Numbered from the stretch's first letter, positions 1-12,574 are shown. The stretch: 64,000 bases of DNA from Maricaulaceae bacterium EIL42A08 (GCA_024178355.1 JAMZNZ010000002.1:167501-231500), one strand, 5' to 3'. A program made the numbers and translations. The notes: generated by a model not told the origin, from the sequence alone.

Positions 1-2268
<2,268 letters not shown>

Positions 2269-2355
2269 CCCACGATGCTCATGGGCGGCGATCGCTTCGT
2301 CCATAAGCTGAGCTAAGCAGTTAAGATATATCTCTACTTTTTGTGTCGGACGCGC

Positions 2356-2473
2356 CGTCCGGGTGGTTATAGCGAGGGTTCCGCACCCGTTCCCATCCCG
2401 AACACGGCCGTTAAGCCCCTCAGCGCCGATGGTACTATGTCTTAAGGCATGGGAGAGTAGGTCGCCGCCCGGA
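2356..2473 (+). rRNA. 5S ribosomal RNA
   Basis: This is a ~118-base 5S rRNA that follows the 23S gene by about 90 bases. The terminal helix pairs CGTCCGGGTGG at the 5' end with the CGCCCGG region at the 3' end. The conserved internal CCGAACACGGCCGTTAAGC and GGGAGAGTAGGTCGCCGCC strings are present. The ends are accurate to a few bases. Confidence 0.95.
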
Positions 2474-2513
2474 CCGCACGTTCGACACTGTCCTCCGTTT
2501 CAATGATCAAAGA

Positions 2514-2546
2514 AAAGCCCCGCTCATCAGATCGGGGCTTTTTTTG
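2514..2546 (+). terminator. Rho-independent terminator after 5S rRNA
   Basis: The stem AAAGCCCCG/CGGGGCTTT has a 10-base loop and is followed by a run of T residues. It sits about 40 bases after 5S rRNA and so appears to end the rRNA transcript before the opposite-strand glutathione transferase gene. Transcription into the downstream tRNA-Met would then need readthrough or its own promoter. Confidence 0.85.
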
Positions 2547-2629
2547 TTCTTAAGCTAGCGACGATATTGCATCGTCAGTTCTGGTGGGCCGTGAGATAGC
2601 TTTAAGCTATGTGTGGCCTCTATCGATAG

Positions 2630-2665
2630 GAAAGAGCCCCGCCGGCGTTTACCAGCAGGGCTCTA
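2630..2665 (-). terminator. Hairpin terminator of the yghU-like gene
   Basis: The inverted repeat AGAGCCC…GGGCTCT has a GC-rich extended stem and, on the minus strand, is followed by TTTCC. It lies about 30 bases beyond the glutathione transferase stop codon. The T tract is short, so termination may be moderate. Confidence 0.6.
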
Positions 2666-2691
2666 CCCTGTCGTCAAAGCGAGTTCGACAA

Positions 2692-3528
2692 CTAATCTTC
2701 AAAGTCTGACCTGCTATGGCGTTCAAGCATTTGAGTGGCTTCATCGCCCCAAGCCTTGTTGACGCGGATTCCCCGCTTTGTAGCCGGTCTGGCAGCGATC
2801 TTCTCGGCCCAGGCGATCACGTTCGGATAGTCCTGCACCGACAAGAACTCGGCCGCCTCATAGAGCTTGCCGAGCACGAGGGCTCCGTACCAGGGCCAGA
2901 TCGCCATGTCGGCAATTGTATATTCATCTCCAGCGATATAGGCGCGGTCGGCTAACGTCGTTTCCAGCACATGGAGCTGGCGTTTGACCTCCATGGCATA
3001 GCGGTTGATGGGATATTCGTACTTCTCCGGCGCATAGGCATAGAAGTGGCCAAATCCTCCGCCGAGGAAGGGGGCAGATCCCATCTGCCACATCAGCCAG
3101 TTCATGACTTCGGTCCGCTCAGGACCGCCGGCGGGGAGGAAGTGCCCAAATTTCTCTGCCAGGTGGATCAGGATTGAGCCTGATTCAAAGACGCGCAGCG
3201 GTTTGTCACCGGATTTATCCAGAAGCGCCGGGATCTTTGAGTTCGGATTGATATCGACAAAGCCGGAGCCAAACTGATCGCCATCGCCAATATTGATAAG
3301 CCAGGCGTCATACTCCGCCTCGTCTATCCCGAGCTCCAGCAGCTCCTCGAACAGAAGCGTGACCTTCACTCCATTGGGGGTTGCCAGCGAATAAAGCTGG
3401 AAGGGGTGTTTCCCCTCGTTCAGCGTGACGTCCTTGGTCGCGCCAGAGATCGGGCGGTTGATGGAGGCAAACTTGCCGCCGCTTTCAGTGTCCCAGGTCC
3501 AGACCTTCGGGGGGGTATATTCGGCCAT
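2692..3528 (-). CDS. yghU: YghU-type glutathione S-transferase / disulfide reductase
   Basis: A 278-residue cytosolic enzyme of the Nu-class glutathione transferase family, whose members use glutathione to reduce organic disulfides and peroxides. The similarity to E. coli YghU runs from the N-terminal KVWTWD motif, through NPNSKIPAL and FESGSIL in the thioredoxin-like domain, to the all-helical half with GDEYTIADMAIWPW. The open frame continues upstream to 3855, but that extension reads back through the tRNA-Met sequence. The ATG at 3528 gives the family's usual length and is preferred. The gene lies between 5S rRNA and tRNA-Met on the opposite strand, an unusual place for a protein gene. The family call is firm; the physiological substrate is not known. 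Confidence 0.93.
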   Translation of the reverse strand: MAEYTPPKVWTWDTESGGKFASINRPISGATKDVTLNEGKHPFQLYSLATPNGVKVTLLFEELLELGIDEAEYDAWLINIGDGDQFGSGFVDINPNSKIPALLDKSGDKPLRVFESGSILIHLAEKFGHFLPAGGPERTEVMNWLMWQMGSAPFLGGGFGHFYAYAPEKYEYPINRYAMEVKRQLHVLETTLADRAYIAGDEYTIADMAIWPWYGALVLGKLYEAAEFLSVQDYPNVIAWAEKIAARPATKRGIRVNKAWGDEATQMLERHSRSDFED

Positions 3529-3796
3529 GATTGCACAGCTCCCATTTTGTGTTGCGAAGCAGTATGTGGGCACTGTGTGCCCAATAGCGAGCCTGAAGCT
3601 GTTCCCAAGGTCGTGAAGTTGGTGTGAGTATCCGGTTCGTCGGTGTTCACCGTTCAAAATCAGGGCAATGACAGTGTGGAGTGTAGCCCGCCGCTTGACC
3701 TTCTGTGCGCCAGTGCGTACACACGCCCTCCCTTGAGGCGCAGGCAACTCGCCCGCACCGAAAGGCGTACCGGAGGTCCTGTTGGACCAACCCTGA

Positions 3797-3873
<77 letters not shown>

Positions 3874-3878
3874 AAGTG

Positions 3879-3909
3879 AAACCCCGGCTCAGCTGAGCCG
3901 GGGTTTTTT
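3879..3909. terminator. Bidirectional terminator between tRNA-fMet and the methyltransferase
   Basis: This is a perfect palindrome, AAACCCCGGCTC / GAGCCGGGGTTT, followed by a T run on the plus strand. The T run overlaps the TAA stop codon of the convergent methyltransferase gene, so one hairpin can end both transcripts. Confidence 0.88.
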
Positions 3910-4534
3910 ATGCCTTGCGTGCCAGGACAAGCGAGTGAAAGTCGATGCTTCGATCTTCCAGGACGATGGCTTCAATCCTCATTCCGCCGGCCTCCAGACG
4001 ATCGCGGTATTCATCTGGTTCAAGGCTTGAGTGGTAGACGGTCTCGCCTTCCACAGTGCCTGTCACTTCGCCAGCCTCGTGGCCAATGGTCACGAGCAGT
4101 CCTCCACCGGGATCGAGCCAGCCGGGCAGCTTGGACAACAAAGCGCGCTGCTCATCCTGCGTCAGGTGAAAGCTTCCATCCCAGCTCAAGATTCGGTCAA
4201 AGGTCTGGTCAGGCGCATAATCGCGCATGTCGGCGTGGACCCAGGACGCGTTCGGATAGCGGCTGCTAGCAAGGTCCAGCATGGGTTTCGCGCCATCGAG
4301 ACCGGTCAGCTCAACACCGCGCTCAATCATATAGCCGCTGATCGGATCACCGGCACCACAGCCCAGATCGAGGACGCGCAGGCCCGCTGGGGCTGGCCCA
4401 AGCAAGCGATCAATCCAGGGCTTTTCAAAGAAAATGCGATGGCGGTGAGCATCCCATCCGTCGGCTTGGCGCCGATAGATGTCGAGCGTGTTGGCGTAGG
4501 CGGCGTCCAGCGTGGAGCGTGACGCAGCCGTCAC
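3908..4534 (-). CDS. Class I SAM-dependent methyltransferase
   Basis: A 208-residue cytosolic protein with a Rossmann-fold methyltransferase domain. Motif I is [11 protein letters not shown] near residue 54, followed by an acidic loop at the end of strand 2 (GLDGAKPML) and the HADMRDY and [10 protein letters not shown] segments. The substrate cannot be read from the sequence; ubiquinone/trans-aconitate-type small-molecule methylases have the same layout. The start is GTG at 4534. It overlaps the dihydroorotase stop in a GTGA arrangement, so the two genes are probably translationally coupled. Coupling to pyrimidine synthesis is positional only. Confidence 0.8.
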   Translation of the reverse strand: MTAASRSTLDAAYANTLDIYRRQADGWDAHRHRIFFEKPWIDRLLGPAPAGLRVLDLGCGAGDPISGYMIERGVELTGLDGAKPMLDLASSRYPNASWVHADMRDYAPDQTFDRILSWDGSFHLTQDEQRALLSKLPGWLDPGGGLLVTIGHEAGEVTGTVEGETVYHSSLEPDEYRDRLEAGGMRIEAIVLEDRSIDFHSLVLARKA

Positions 4535-5601
4535 CCCTCAAACACCCAGCCCACATCCTCCCCCGCATGGAACGGGACGATCTCGATGCCGGGAACCGTG
4601 AGTGTGTCGGGGATGGCTTGAGGCCTGCGGCGCAAGGTGATTGTGCCTTCGTTCAGCGGCAGCTGGTAAAAGCGCGGTCCGAACTCTGAGGCAAAGCCTT
4701 CAAGGCGCTCCAGGGCACCCATCTCCTCAAAGGTCTTCGCGTAGCTTTCCATGGCGTTGGGGGCCGAAAAGATGCCGGCACAGCCGCAGGCGCTTTCCTT
4801 GTCCTTGCGCTGATGGGGAGCGGAGTCAGTTCCTAGGAAGAATTTCGGATTGCCGGAAACCGCGGCGGCGCGAAGGGCTTCACGGTGCCTGCGGCGTTTG
4901 GCAACCGGCAGGCAGTAGGCATGCGGCCTGATCCCGCCAACCAGCATGTCATTGCGGTCGATGCGCAGGTGGTGAGCCGTGATGGTGGCCGCGATGGTGT
5001 CCGGGCCATCCTCCACAAAGCGTACGGAGTCTTCAGTGGTAATATGCTCCAGCACCACGCGCAGGCGCGGGAAGGCCTGAATCACGGGGCCGAGGATCTG
5101 CTCCAGGAAGATCGCCTCGCGGTCGAAGATATCGATATCGGCAGATACCACCTCGCCATGGACGAGTAGGGGCATGTCGATCTCCTGCATCTTCTCCAGA
5201 ACGCCGTAGATCTTCTTCACGTCTGAGACGCCGTGGGCCGAGTTCGTGGTGGCGTTGGCGGGGTAGAGTTTGCAGGCGGTCAGTACGCCGGATTTGAATC
5301 CGCGCGCAATCTCCTCAGGGTCGATCGTATCGGTGAGGTAGGCTGTCATCAGTGGCTCGAAGACGCGCCCCTCAGGCAGGGCGGCCAGGATGCGATCGCG
5401 ATAAGCGGCGGCCATGGCCTCAGTCGTGATCGGCGGGACCAGATTTGGCATCACGATGGCCCGGGCGAACTGGCGCGCCGTGTAGTCGGCACAGAAGTTC
5501 AGCATGTCGCCATCGCGCAGATGCACGTGCCAGTCATCGGGCTGGCGCAGGGTCAGGACATCTTTGGTTTGGGGCGCGGGGGCCGTCAGTGTGTCGGTCA
5601 C
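4531..5601 (-). CDS. pyrC: Dihydroorotase (PyrC, homodimeric type)
   Basis: This enzyme catalyses the reversible cyclisation of carbamoyl-aspartate to dihydroorotate in pyrimidine biosynthesis. The binuclear zinc site is visible: [10 protein letters not shown] near the N-terminus, the carbamylated lysine in LTACKLYPA, histidines in LLVHGE and LEHITT, and aspartate in [19 protein letters not shown] segment near the C-terminus also matches PyrC. The GTG at 5601 gives 356 residues, close to the ~348 of E. coli PyrC. An open frame reaches further to 5667, also with GTG, but adds a basic, non-conserved tail. The short methyltransferase gene follows with a 4-base overlap. The start choice is the weakest part of the call. 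Confidence 0.92.
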   Translation of the reverse strand: MTDTLTAPAPQTKDVLTLRQPDDWHVHLRDGDMLNFCADYTARQFARAIVMPNLVPPITTEAMAAAYRDRILAALPEGRVFEPLMTAYLTDTIDPEEIARGFKSGVLTACKLYPANATTNSAHGVSDVKKIYGVLEKMQEIDMPLLVHGEVVSADIDIFDREAIFLEQILGPVIQAFPRLRVVLEHITTEDSVRFVEDGPDTIAATITAHHLRIDRNDMLVGGIRPHAYCLPVAKRRRHREALRAAAVSGNPKFFLGTDSAPHQRKDKESACGCAGIFSAPNAMESYAKTFEEMGALERLEGFASEFGPRFYQLPLNEGTITLRRRPQAIPDTLTVPGIEIVPFHAGEDVGWVFEG

Positions 5602-5932
5602 GGGTCCTGAACTCCAAGTCTGGCGTGAGGGTTTACGCGTTTTAGCGCGCACTGGCCGCGCGCGCACCTGTATTGCTGTATTGTCAGGAACAAAACACGC
5701 CTTGCTTCTGACACCGTTTCAGCCCACAAGCTCAAACAGCGCAGCTCGAAGCGTGCGTAGAGGAGGCGGTTTCCGCCTTTCAGCGCTTCGTATCGGAGTG
5801 GCACCTTCCAGGTGCCTGGCCGGGCGTTGAGCGGTTTACGCTCCCCCACCCGATGGCCTGATCTGCGCAGGCTTTCCATGAATTAGAAGATTGAGCGCGC
5901 CGCCCATAGAGCTGGCGCGCCGGAGATATGTA

Positions 5933-7234
5933 ATGACGAATTTTGCTTCGCTCGGCCTTGCCGAGCCGTTGGTGCGTGCGGTGACTGAAGCCGGTTACGA
6001 CACCCCGACCCCCATTCAGGAGCAGGCCATTCCGGTCATGCTACAGGGCGGTGACCTGATGGGCCTGGCCCAGACCGGGACCGGTAAAACCGCCGCTTTC
6101 GTGCTGCCGCTGATCAACCGGTTGATTGCTGAAGGCAAGCAGGCCCCTGGCCGAACCTGCCAGGCCCTGGTTCTGGCACCCACCCGTGAGCTGGCTGCGC
6201 AGATCGGTGCATCGATCGCCTCCTATGCCAAGCATACCAAGATTACTCACTCGGTCGTTTTCGGCGGCGTGAAACCGGGTCCGCAAATCCGGGCCCTTGC
6301 CCGCGGTGTCGATATCCTGGTGGCAACGCCGGGTCGGCTTCTGGACCATATGGGCGAGGGCAAGGCGCGCCTTGATATGACCCGCTATGTGGTCCTGGAC
6401 GAAGCTGACCAGATGCTTGATCTCGGCTTTATCCCTGCGATCCGCAAACTTCTGGGCGCGGTCGCGAAACAGCGCCAGACGGTGATGTTCTCCGCGACAA
6501 TGCCAAAGCAAATTCGGTCGCTTTCGGCGGATTTTCTGACCAACCCGAAGACCATCTCTGTCACGCCGCCATCAAAGCCGGTCGAGCGGATCGAGCAGAA
6601 AGTGCTGTTCGTGGAACAGGCCGACAAGCCAACGGCGCTTATTGATCTTATGGCTCCAGAAGCCGGCAAGCGCACGATCATTTTTACTCGCACAAAGCAC
6701 CGCGCAGACCGGGTGGCCAAGAAGCTGGTGGAATATGGTCACAAGGCCAATGCCATCCATGGCAATAAGTCGCAAAACCAGCGTGAGCGGGCTCTTGATG
6801 CCTTCAAGTCGGGTGCGGCACCTGTTCTGGTCGCCACAGATATTGCCGCCCGTGGTATCGATGTGGATGGTGTGGAGCTGGTGGTCAATTTCGAGCTTCC
6901 CAACGTCTCGGAAAGCTATGTCCACCGTATTGGTCGGACCGCCCGCGCGGGAGCGTCGGGGCGTGCTGTCGCTCTGTGCGCTCCTGATGAGCGCGCGCTG
7001 CTCCATGACATCGAAAAGCTGATCGGTCGCGCCATTGAACCGATCAATGAGGTTCCGCCGATGCCGAAGGGGGCGGCCGCCAAACCCGCCAAGCCGCAGG
7101 GGCGGGGGCGCAAGCGCCCCCATCGTGGTCAGGGCGGCCAAGGTGGTGGTCGCGGTCAGGGGCAGGCTCAGCAAGGCGGTGGGCAAAAGCGCCGTCGCAA
7201 TAAGCCAAAGCGTGCCGCTGGCGGGCAGGGCTAA
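5933..7234 (+). CDS. rhlE: DEAD-box ATP-dependent RNA helicase (RhlE-like)
   Basis: A 433-residue RNA helicase, likely acting in ribosome assembly or RNA turnover. All core motifs are present in order: TPTPIQ (Q motif), AQTGTGKT (Walker A), PTRELAAQ, TPGRLLD, LDEADQML (DEAD), SAT in FSATMP, FTRTKHRAD, ARGIDVDGV and HRIGRTARAG. The last ~60 residues are rich in Gly, Arg, Lys and Gln, a basic RNA-binding tail usual in RhlE types. The ATG at 5933 has GGAG seven bases upstream; the frame stays open 14 codons further but without a ribosome site. A 330-bp upstream region separates it from divergent pyrC. The exact RhlE/DbpA subfamily is inferred. Confidence 0.93.
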   Translation: MTNFASLGLAEPLVRAVTEAGYDTPTPIQEQAIPVMLQGGDLMGLAQTGTGKTAAFVLPLINRLIAEGKQAPGRTCQALVLAPTRELAAQIGASIASYAKHTKITHSVVFGGVKPGPQIRALARGVDILVATPGRLLDHMGEGKARLDMTRYVVLDEADQMLDLGFIPAIRKLLGAVAKQRQTVMFSATMPKQIRSLSADFLTNPKTISVTPPSKPVERIEQKVLFVEQADKPTALIDLMAPEAGKRTIIFTRTKHRADRVAKKLVEYGHKANAIHGNKSQNQRERALDAFKSGAAPVLVATDIAARGIDVDGVELVVNFELPNVSESYVHRIGRTARAGASGRAVALCAPDERALLHDIEKLIGRAIEPINEVPPMPKGAAAKPAKPQGRGRKRPHRGQGGQGGGRGQGQAQQGGGQKRRRNKPKRAAGGQG

Positions 7235-7235
7235 A

Positions 7236-7270
7236 CAAAAAAGCCCCGGCCGTTTGGCCGGGGCTTTTCG
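7236..7270. terminator. Bidirectional terminator between the helicase and pckA
   Basis: A 13-bp stem, AAAAGCCCCGGCC/GGCCGGGGCTTTT, with a 4-base loop lies between the convergent helicase and pckA stops. It has an A tract on one side and a T tract on the other, so it can act in both directions. Confidence 0.92.
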
Positions 7271-7288
7271 TTTGCTGTGGTGACAGAC

Positions 7289-8905
7289 TTATTCGGCCGC
7301 AGCGGCACGCTCCGGCTTGGGAGCGGCTGCCCGGACATAGGGCTGTACGTGGGCTTCGAACTTTTCAAAGTTTGCCACGAACATGTCGGCCAGCTTTTCA
7401 GCCTGCGCGTCATAGGCCGATGGATCAGCCCAGGTGTCGCGCGGGTTCAGGATTTTCGGATCGACCCCGGCAACGGCGGTTGGCACCGCAAAGCCGAAGA
7501 CCGGATCGATACGGTATTCTGCGCCAGACAGTGTGCCGTCGAGTGCGGCATTGAGCAGGGCGCGCGTGGCCTTGATCGGCATGCGTTCGCCAAAGCCATA
7601 GGCCCCTCCGGTCCAGCCGGTATTCACCAGCCAGCAGTCCACGCCATGCTCGGCAATCAGCTCACGCAGCAATGCCCCATACTCAGACGGGTGACGCGGC
7701 ATGAAGGGCGCACCAAAGCAGGTGGAGAAAGTGGCGCTGGGCTCGGTCACGCCCTTCTCGGTGCCAGCCACTTTCGCGGTATAGCCGGACAGGAAATGGT
7801 ACATGGCCTGAGCCGGCGTCAGCTTGGCAATCGGGGGCATCACGCCAAAGGCATCACAGGTCAGCATGACCAGATTGCGCGGATGGCCGGAGACATTTTC
7901 AGAACAGCTGTTCGGGATGAAGTGTAGTGGGTAGGCTCCGCGGGAATTCTCCGCCAGCGTCGCGTCGTCCAGATCCAGCTCACGGGTAGCCGGATCCATC
8001 ACGACATTTTCCAGCACCGTGCCCCACATCTTTGTGGTGGCGTAGATTTCCGGCTCTGACTCTTCAGACAGGCGGATCATTTTTGCGTAGCAACCGCCCT
8101 CGAAATTGAACAGGCCGTCCGGTGACCAGCCATGCTCGTCGTCGCCGATCAGCTTACGCTTGGGGTCCGCAGACAGCGTTGTCTTACCGGTCCCGGACAG
8201 GCCAAAGAAGATGGCACTATCTCCCTCTTCGCCTTCGTTGACCGAGCAGTGCATCGGCATGATGCGCTGTTCTGGCAGGAGGTAGTTGAGGATGGTGAAG
8301 ACCGATTTCTTGGTTTCACCGGCATAGGACGTGCCGCCAATCAGTACCATGCGCTTGGCGAAGTTAACCGCAATCACGGTTTCGCTGCGGGTTCCGTGAC
8401 GCTCTGGGTCGGCCTTGAAGCTCGGCAGGTTCACGATGGTGAACTGGGCTTCGAAATCGACAAGGTCTTCGGCTGTGGGACGGCGCAGAAGGTGACGGAT
8501 GAAGAGTGAGTGCCACGCAAATTCGGTGACAACCCGAACCGGCAGACGATGGCGTTTGTCTGCACCGCCAAACAGCTCCTGAACGAACAGCTCCTTATCG
8601 CCCATATGGGCCTGGAAGTCCGCCCAGAGCGTGTCGAAATGCTGTGAGCTCATGGAGGCATTGAAGTCCCACCATACGGTGTCTTCGGTCGTTTCATCGC
8701 GCACGGTGAACTTGTCACGGGCAGAGCGGCCGGTGTGCTGTCCGGTCTCCACGACGAGCGCGCCGCCTTTAGCTACGCGACCTTCACCGCGCAGGATCGC
8801 GGCTTCGTAGAGTGCTTCTTCGCCCCAGTTAGTATTGAGAGTAGCCGTCGTCACGCCGAGATCGCTCAAGTCGCGCCCGGTCATCATCCCGTCTGCCATG
8901 ATCAT
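7289..8905 (-). CDS. pckA: Phosphoenolpyruvate carboxykinase (ATP)
   Basis: A gluconeogenic enzyme of 538 residues that converts oxaloacetate plus ATP to phosphoenolpyruvate and CO2. It shows the family's kinase-1a loop [11 protein letters not shown], the kinase-2/metal motif [19 protein letters not shown], the MHCSVN segment and the substrate-binding TGRSARDKF near residue 57. Length matches E. coli PckA (540). Two ATG codons compete: 8905, and 8899, which has a GGGGG stretch at better spacing. Together with the methylmalonyl-CoA mutase genes at 29–33 kb it suggests growth on organic or fatty acids. The usual alphaproteobacterial chvI/chvG neighbours are not present; the upstream gene is a pirin. 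Confidence 0.97.
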   Translation of the reverse strand: MIMADGMMTGRDLSDLGVTTATLNTNWGEEALYEAAILRGEGRVAKGGALVVETGQHTGRSARDKFTVRDETTEDTVWWDFNASMSSQHFDTLWADFQAHMGDKELFVQELFGGADKRHRLPVRVVTEFAWHSLFIRHLLRRPTAEDLVDFEAQFTIVNLPSFKADPERHGTRSETVIAVNFAKRMVLIGGTSYAGETKKSVFTILNYLLPEQRIMPMHCSVNEGEEGDSAIFFGLSGTGKTTLSADPKRKLIGDDEHGWSPDGLFNFEGGCYAKMIRLSEESEPEIYATTKMWGTVLENVVMDPATRELDLDDATLAENSRGAYPLHFIPNSCSENVSGHPRNLVMLTCDAFGVMPPIAKLTPAQAMYHFLSGYTAKVAGTEKGVTEPSATFSTCFGAPFMPRHPSEYGALLRELIAEHGVDCWLVNTGWTGGAYGFGERMPIKATRALLNAALDGTLSGAEYRIDPVFGFAVPTAVAGVDPKILNPRDTWADPSAYDAQAEKLADMFVANFEKFEAHVQPYVRAAAPKPERAAAAE

Positions 8906-9074
8906 CCCCCATGGTGGGTTAAAGCCTGTGTGAACGGCCTGACTTTATGTACGCGTCAGGTCCGAAAGGAGGCTTCATAGCGGGGCCGTCAGGGCAAATC
9001 ACCCCACTCAAAGCATGGCATCGTTGTCATTGATCCGATTTGTCGCGGCGCAGGGTAAATGGGCGCGCTGCGTG

Positions 9075-9986
9075 CTATTTTTGTCCCGGATCGGGATCGC
9101 CGGGCAGCGGGATATACTCATCTTCGCCGGGCGGCATGGCAAAGGTTGTGTCGGTCCAGTTGCCCGCGATACTGGCGCGCCAGTCGGCCTTTGCCTTTCC
9201 GATGCGGTTCTGGGTCGTGGATACGAAATTCCACTCCATTACACGCGGTCCCAGATCGGCCCCGCCCAGCACCATGACGCGGCTATCCTCGCGTGCACGG
9301 ATAGTTGCGGCCTCACCGGGGTTGAACACTGCCATATGGCCTGCGCCGACCGGCTCGCCGGCGGTCTCGATGCTGCCAGACACAACATAGGCGGCCAGAT
9401 CACCGGAGTTTTCTGGCAGGTCAAACGCGCTGCCTACGGGCATTTCGGCATGGGCGTAGACAATGGGTGAGTGCACTTTGACCGGTGAGGTGTGGCCGTA
9501 GGCAGAGCCCAGTATCAGGCGCAGCGTGGCACGGCCGAGCTCAAATTCCGGTAGCTTGTCAGCTGGCGTGTGCTCAAAGTCAGGCTCGATCTCTTCCTTG
9601 TCCGTGGGAAGCGCGATCCAGACCTGGATTCCATGGATCGTGTGGCCGTCCGCGCGCGCCTTCGGGCCGGTCCGCTCAGAATGGACTATGCCCTTGCCCG
9701 CCGTCATCAGATTGACCGCACCGGGATAGATTGTCTTTTGAACGCCCAGCGTATCGGCGTGATCAAGCTCGCCTTCAAAAAGATAAGTGACAGTCGCCAG
9801 ACCAATGTGCGGGTGAGGGCGCACATCAATGCCGGTGCCCGGCTTGAAGGTGGCAGGCCCCATTTCATCGAAGAAGACGAACGGCCCCACATGCCGACGC
9901 TTGGGATAGGGCAGGACCCGAGCCACCGTGAAGTCATCGCCCAGATGCTTTTTCTTGCCGGAGATAATCATCTCAACTGCTGACAT
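9075..9986 (-). CDS. Pirin family bicupin protein
   Basis: A 303-residue pirin. The N-terminal cupin carries the iron-binding set seen in human pirin and YhhW: HPHIGL near residue 57 and HSER near residue 104, with a GPFVFFDEMGP start to the fold. The C-terminal cupin is less conserved, as is usual. Some bacterial pirins have quercetinase activity or bind pyruvate dehydrogenase, but nothing here points to one role. The gene follows FkbM on the same strand after a 46-base gap and precedes pckA by 169 bases. Family assignment is firm and function open. Confidence 0.9.
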   Translation of the reverse strand: MSAVEMIISGKKKHLGDDFTVARVLPYPKRRHVGPFVFFDEMGPATFKPGTGIDVRPHPHIGLATVTYLFEGELDHADTLGVQKTIYPGAVNLMTAGKGIVHSERTGPKARADGHTIHGIQVWIALPTDKEEIEPDFEHTPADKLPEFELGRATLRLILGSAYGHTSPVKVHSPIVYAHAEMPVGSAFDLPENSGDLAAYVVSGSIETAGEPVGAGHMAVFNPGEAATIRAREDSRVMVLGGADLGPRVMEWNFVSTTQNRIGKAKADWRASIAGNWTDTTFAMPPGEDEYIPLPGDPDPGQK

Positions 9987-10032
9987 CGCGTTGTCCGTCC
10001 CGTTTTTTGGTCGTCGACAAACCCGATGAAAA

Positions 10033-10974
10033 TCAGCGCGTCAGAACGACATTCATTCGTGTGCGTGCCGCGATGTTATAGCCTTTGGACAAAGCATAGG
10101 CGGCTGCGTCAGGGGCATCGCGGTCACCCAGATCTGCCCGCTCCAGAATCAGCAGGCTTGGCCAGGCGCTCGCGTCTGTGGCCTTGAGATAGGCGGCGAG
10201 GATGGGAAGTTCACCCCCTTCAACATCAATCTTTGCACCATCAATGCGAGGCAAGCGCAGCTCTACAGCCAGTTTTGCCAGCGTTGTAACGCGCACCGCT
10301 TCGCCTTCGCCGGAGCCTGCTCCGGTCAGATTCGCTCCGCCGCGATTGCCCTCGACCATGCGAAGGACTTCCTCGCCCTCATAGTCAGACAGGGCCACGG
10401 CACTGCATTCGATATTGTGCAGATCATTCTGGCGCGCATTGAACAGGAGCCTGCGGCGCATTTCGCGCTGGGGCTCGACCGCGATTACCCGAGAAGACGG
10501 ACCCCCGGCCCTGGCGGCAACCAGCGCGTAGGCACCCGCGTTTGCCCCGATGTCCACAAACACCTTGCCGGGGGCCATGAAGTCGCGAAGGGCAGCAAGC
10601 TCGACCGGGTCAAAGCATTGCGGGGTCAGAAACAGGCGCTTCTCAGACAGATTGTCTTTCGGGTGGAGCCGGAGCTTTAACCCCAGCGCTTCCACATCGC
10701 TGCGCCCATCAGTAAGCCCCATCAATGCCAGCGGTCGAACGGCCCCGGCCGCGCGCAAACCCGTCCGGCCTGCGGGCAGCTTGCGCCCGACAGCAAGTCC
10801 GATCCGTGCCGCAAAGCCAGGAGCATAGGCTCCGTGCTTTGGCGAGGTGTCGGCTTCAACCGGTGTGTTCGCCGCAGCGCTTTCAGCTTCGGTCGGAAGG
10901 TCGGAAGTGTCGGTGTCTGTCGTCATGGAACTGCTTATACCCAGCCTCGCCGTGTCCAGCCACAGCGAATGCAT
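10033..10974 (-). CDS. FkbM family methyltransferase
   Basis: This is a SAM-dependent O-methyltransferase of the FkbM type. The core has FVDIGANAGAYALVAA (motif I) near residue 139, VIAVEPQ at the end of strand 2 and KIDVEGGE, the characteristic FkbM signature, near residue 249. Family members methylate sugars or polyketide hydroxyls; the substrate here is unknown. The first ~60 residues are low-complexity Thr/Ser/Asp/Glu/Ala, so the true start may be the ATG at 10926 (297 residues) instead of 10974. Neither has a strong ribosome site. The M28 peptidase gene is divergent. Confidence 0.85.
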   Translation of the reverse strand: MHSLWLDTARLGISSSMTTDTDTSDLPTEAESAAANTPVEADTSPKHGAYAPGFAARIGLAVGRKLPAGRTGLRAAGAVRPLALMGLTDGRSDVEALGLKLRLHPKDNLSEKRLFLTPQCFDPVELAALRDFMAPGKVFVDIGANAGAYALVAARAGGPSSRVIAVEPQREMRRRLLFNARQNDLHNIECSAVALSDYEGEEVLRMVEGNRGGANLTGAGSGEGEAVRVTTLAKLAVELRLPRIDGAKIDVEGGELPILAAYLKATDASAWPSLLILERADLGDRDAPDAAAYALSKGYNIAARTRMNVVLTR

Positions 10975-11060
10975 GACATCGCAACGCTCTTCTCATTATC
11001 GAGGGCGAAGTATAGGGTCGCGCCAGGTTTTATTAAGTCAGGTTTTGTTGGAGGTGTCTC

Positions 11061-12518
11061 ATGACATCATTCGTGTCCTCGGTTCGCACCATGGCTGGAG
11101 CGGTCGTTTCTTTGGGGCTTCTGACTGGTTTCGCCTTCGCTCAGGATGCCCATGAGTTTGATGAAGAGACGCTTCGCATCGCCCATGAGCTTGCTGAAAC
11201 CGCGCTTGAAAGCGACCTGGCCTATGAGATCACTGAAAGCCTGACCACTGAAATCGGTCCGCGCCTTGCTGGCACCCCGCAGGAAGCGCGTGCCCGTGAA
11301 TGGGGCGTCCGGATGATGACCGAGCTAGGCTTTGAGAATGTTCGCATTGAAGAGTTCGAACTCGACCTGTGGACCCGCGGCCGATCCATCTATGAGGAAG
11401 TCGCGATCGTGTCGCCTTACCCGCAGGAGCTTTATGCCACATCGCTGGGCGGCGCTGCGGCCACGCCAGAGGGTGGTCTGGAAGCCGAGATTGTCTTCTT
11501 CGATAGCTTTGATGACCTGATTGCGTCTGATGATTCTGAGGACGCGCTGGAGGGTAAGCTCGCCTTTGTGAACGACCGCATGGTCGCTGCGCGTAATGGT
11601 GAAGGCTATGGCTGGGCCAATCGCAAGCGCCAGACGGCATGGCTGGAAGCGGAAAATCGTGGCGCAGTGGGTGTTCTGATCCGCTCGGTGGGCACCAGTT
11701 CCAACCGCTTTGCCCACACCGGCATGATGAGCAGTCCTGGCGGCCAAACCGCTAATATTCCGGCGCTGGCTGTTTCGGCCCCCGATGCCGACCAGATCGA
11801 GCGGATTCATGAGAGCGGCGAGACCATTACCGTGCGCCTGCAGACTTATGCCGGTTGGCGCGGTGAAGTCATCAGTGGCAACGTCATTGGAGAAATCGTC
11901 GGCTCTGAAGCACCTGAAGAGGTTGTTATAATTGGCGGGCACCTGGATAGCTGGGACACTGGAACCGGCGCGCTGGATGATGGCGCGGGTGTGGGTATCA
12001 CCATGGCGGCTGCACGGCTGATCATGGAGCAGGGCCGTCCGCGCCGCACCATCCGCGTTGTCCTGTTTGGCTCAGAAGAAGTGGGTCTTGTGGGCGCACG
12101 CGCTTACGCCAATGCCCGCATGCAGGACGGCACGCTGGAAAACCATGTCATCGGGTCTGAAAGCGACTTCGGTGCTCGACCGGTCTGGCGCCTGACGTCC
12201 AATGTGGCTGATCATGCCGTGCCCTTTTTTGATGCCATGCAAGTTGAAATGCAGCATCTGGGCATTCTGCGCGGTGGCAATGAAGGCGGCGGTGGGCCGG
12301 ACATGATTCCGCTGCAGGCCATGGGCATGCCCGTCGCGCGTCTGTCCCAGAATGGTGAGGATTACTTCAACTTCCACCACACGCCGAACGACACCTTCGA
12401 CAAGATCGTGCCGGAGGAGATGGCCCAGAACGTGGCTGCATGGACGATGTTCACCTGGATGGTGGCAGACACCGATATGGATTTCCGCGAGCCGGTAGAG
12501 GCAGCGGCGTCAGAGTAG
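11061..12518 (+). CDS. Secreted M28 family metallopeptidase with PA domain
   Basis: A 485-residue exported zinc aminopeptidase. A signal peptide ends near AFAQD (residue ~28). A protease-associated insert with NDRMVAARNGEGYG and NRGAVGVLIRS follows, then the M28 catalytic domain with its metal and catalytic residues in order: GGHLDSWDTG, DDGAGVG, GSEEVGLVGA, ESDFGA and FNFHHTPNDTFD. It probably trims peptides in the periplasm or outside, consistent with the TonB receptors and S9 peptidase nearby. The start ATG has GGAGG about 8 bases upstream (TTGGAGGTGTCTC). It is transcribed divergently from the FkbM gene. Confidence 0.94.
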   Translation: MTSFVSSVRTMAGAVVSLGLLTGFAFAQDAHEFDEETLRIAHELAETALESDLAYEITESLTTEIGPRLAGTPQEARAREWGVRMMTELGFENVRIEEFELDLWTRGRSIYEEVAIVSPYPQELYATSLGGAAATPEGGLEAEIVFFDSFDDLIASDDSEDALEGKLAFVNDRMVAARNGEGYGWANRKRQTAWLEAENRGAVGVLIRSVGTSSNRFAHTGMMSSPGGQTANIPALAVSAPDADQIERIHESGETITVRLQTYAGWRGEVISGNVIGEIVGSEAPEEVVIIGGHLDSWDTGTGALDDGAGVGITMAAARLIMEQGRPRRTIRVVLFGSEEVGLVGARAYANARMQDGTLENHVIGSESDFGARPVWRLTSNVADHAVPFFDAMQVEMQHLGILRGGNEGGGGPDMIPLQAMGMPVARLSQNGEDYFNFHHTPNDTFDKIVPEEMAQNVAAWTMFTWMVADTDMDFREPVEAAASE

Positions 12519-12574
12519 GGATCGGTCTTATCCTTTACAGCTCTCGCATAGAGGATTCGGATCATTATTAGTGC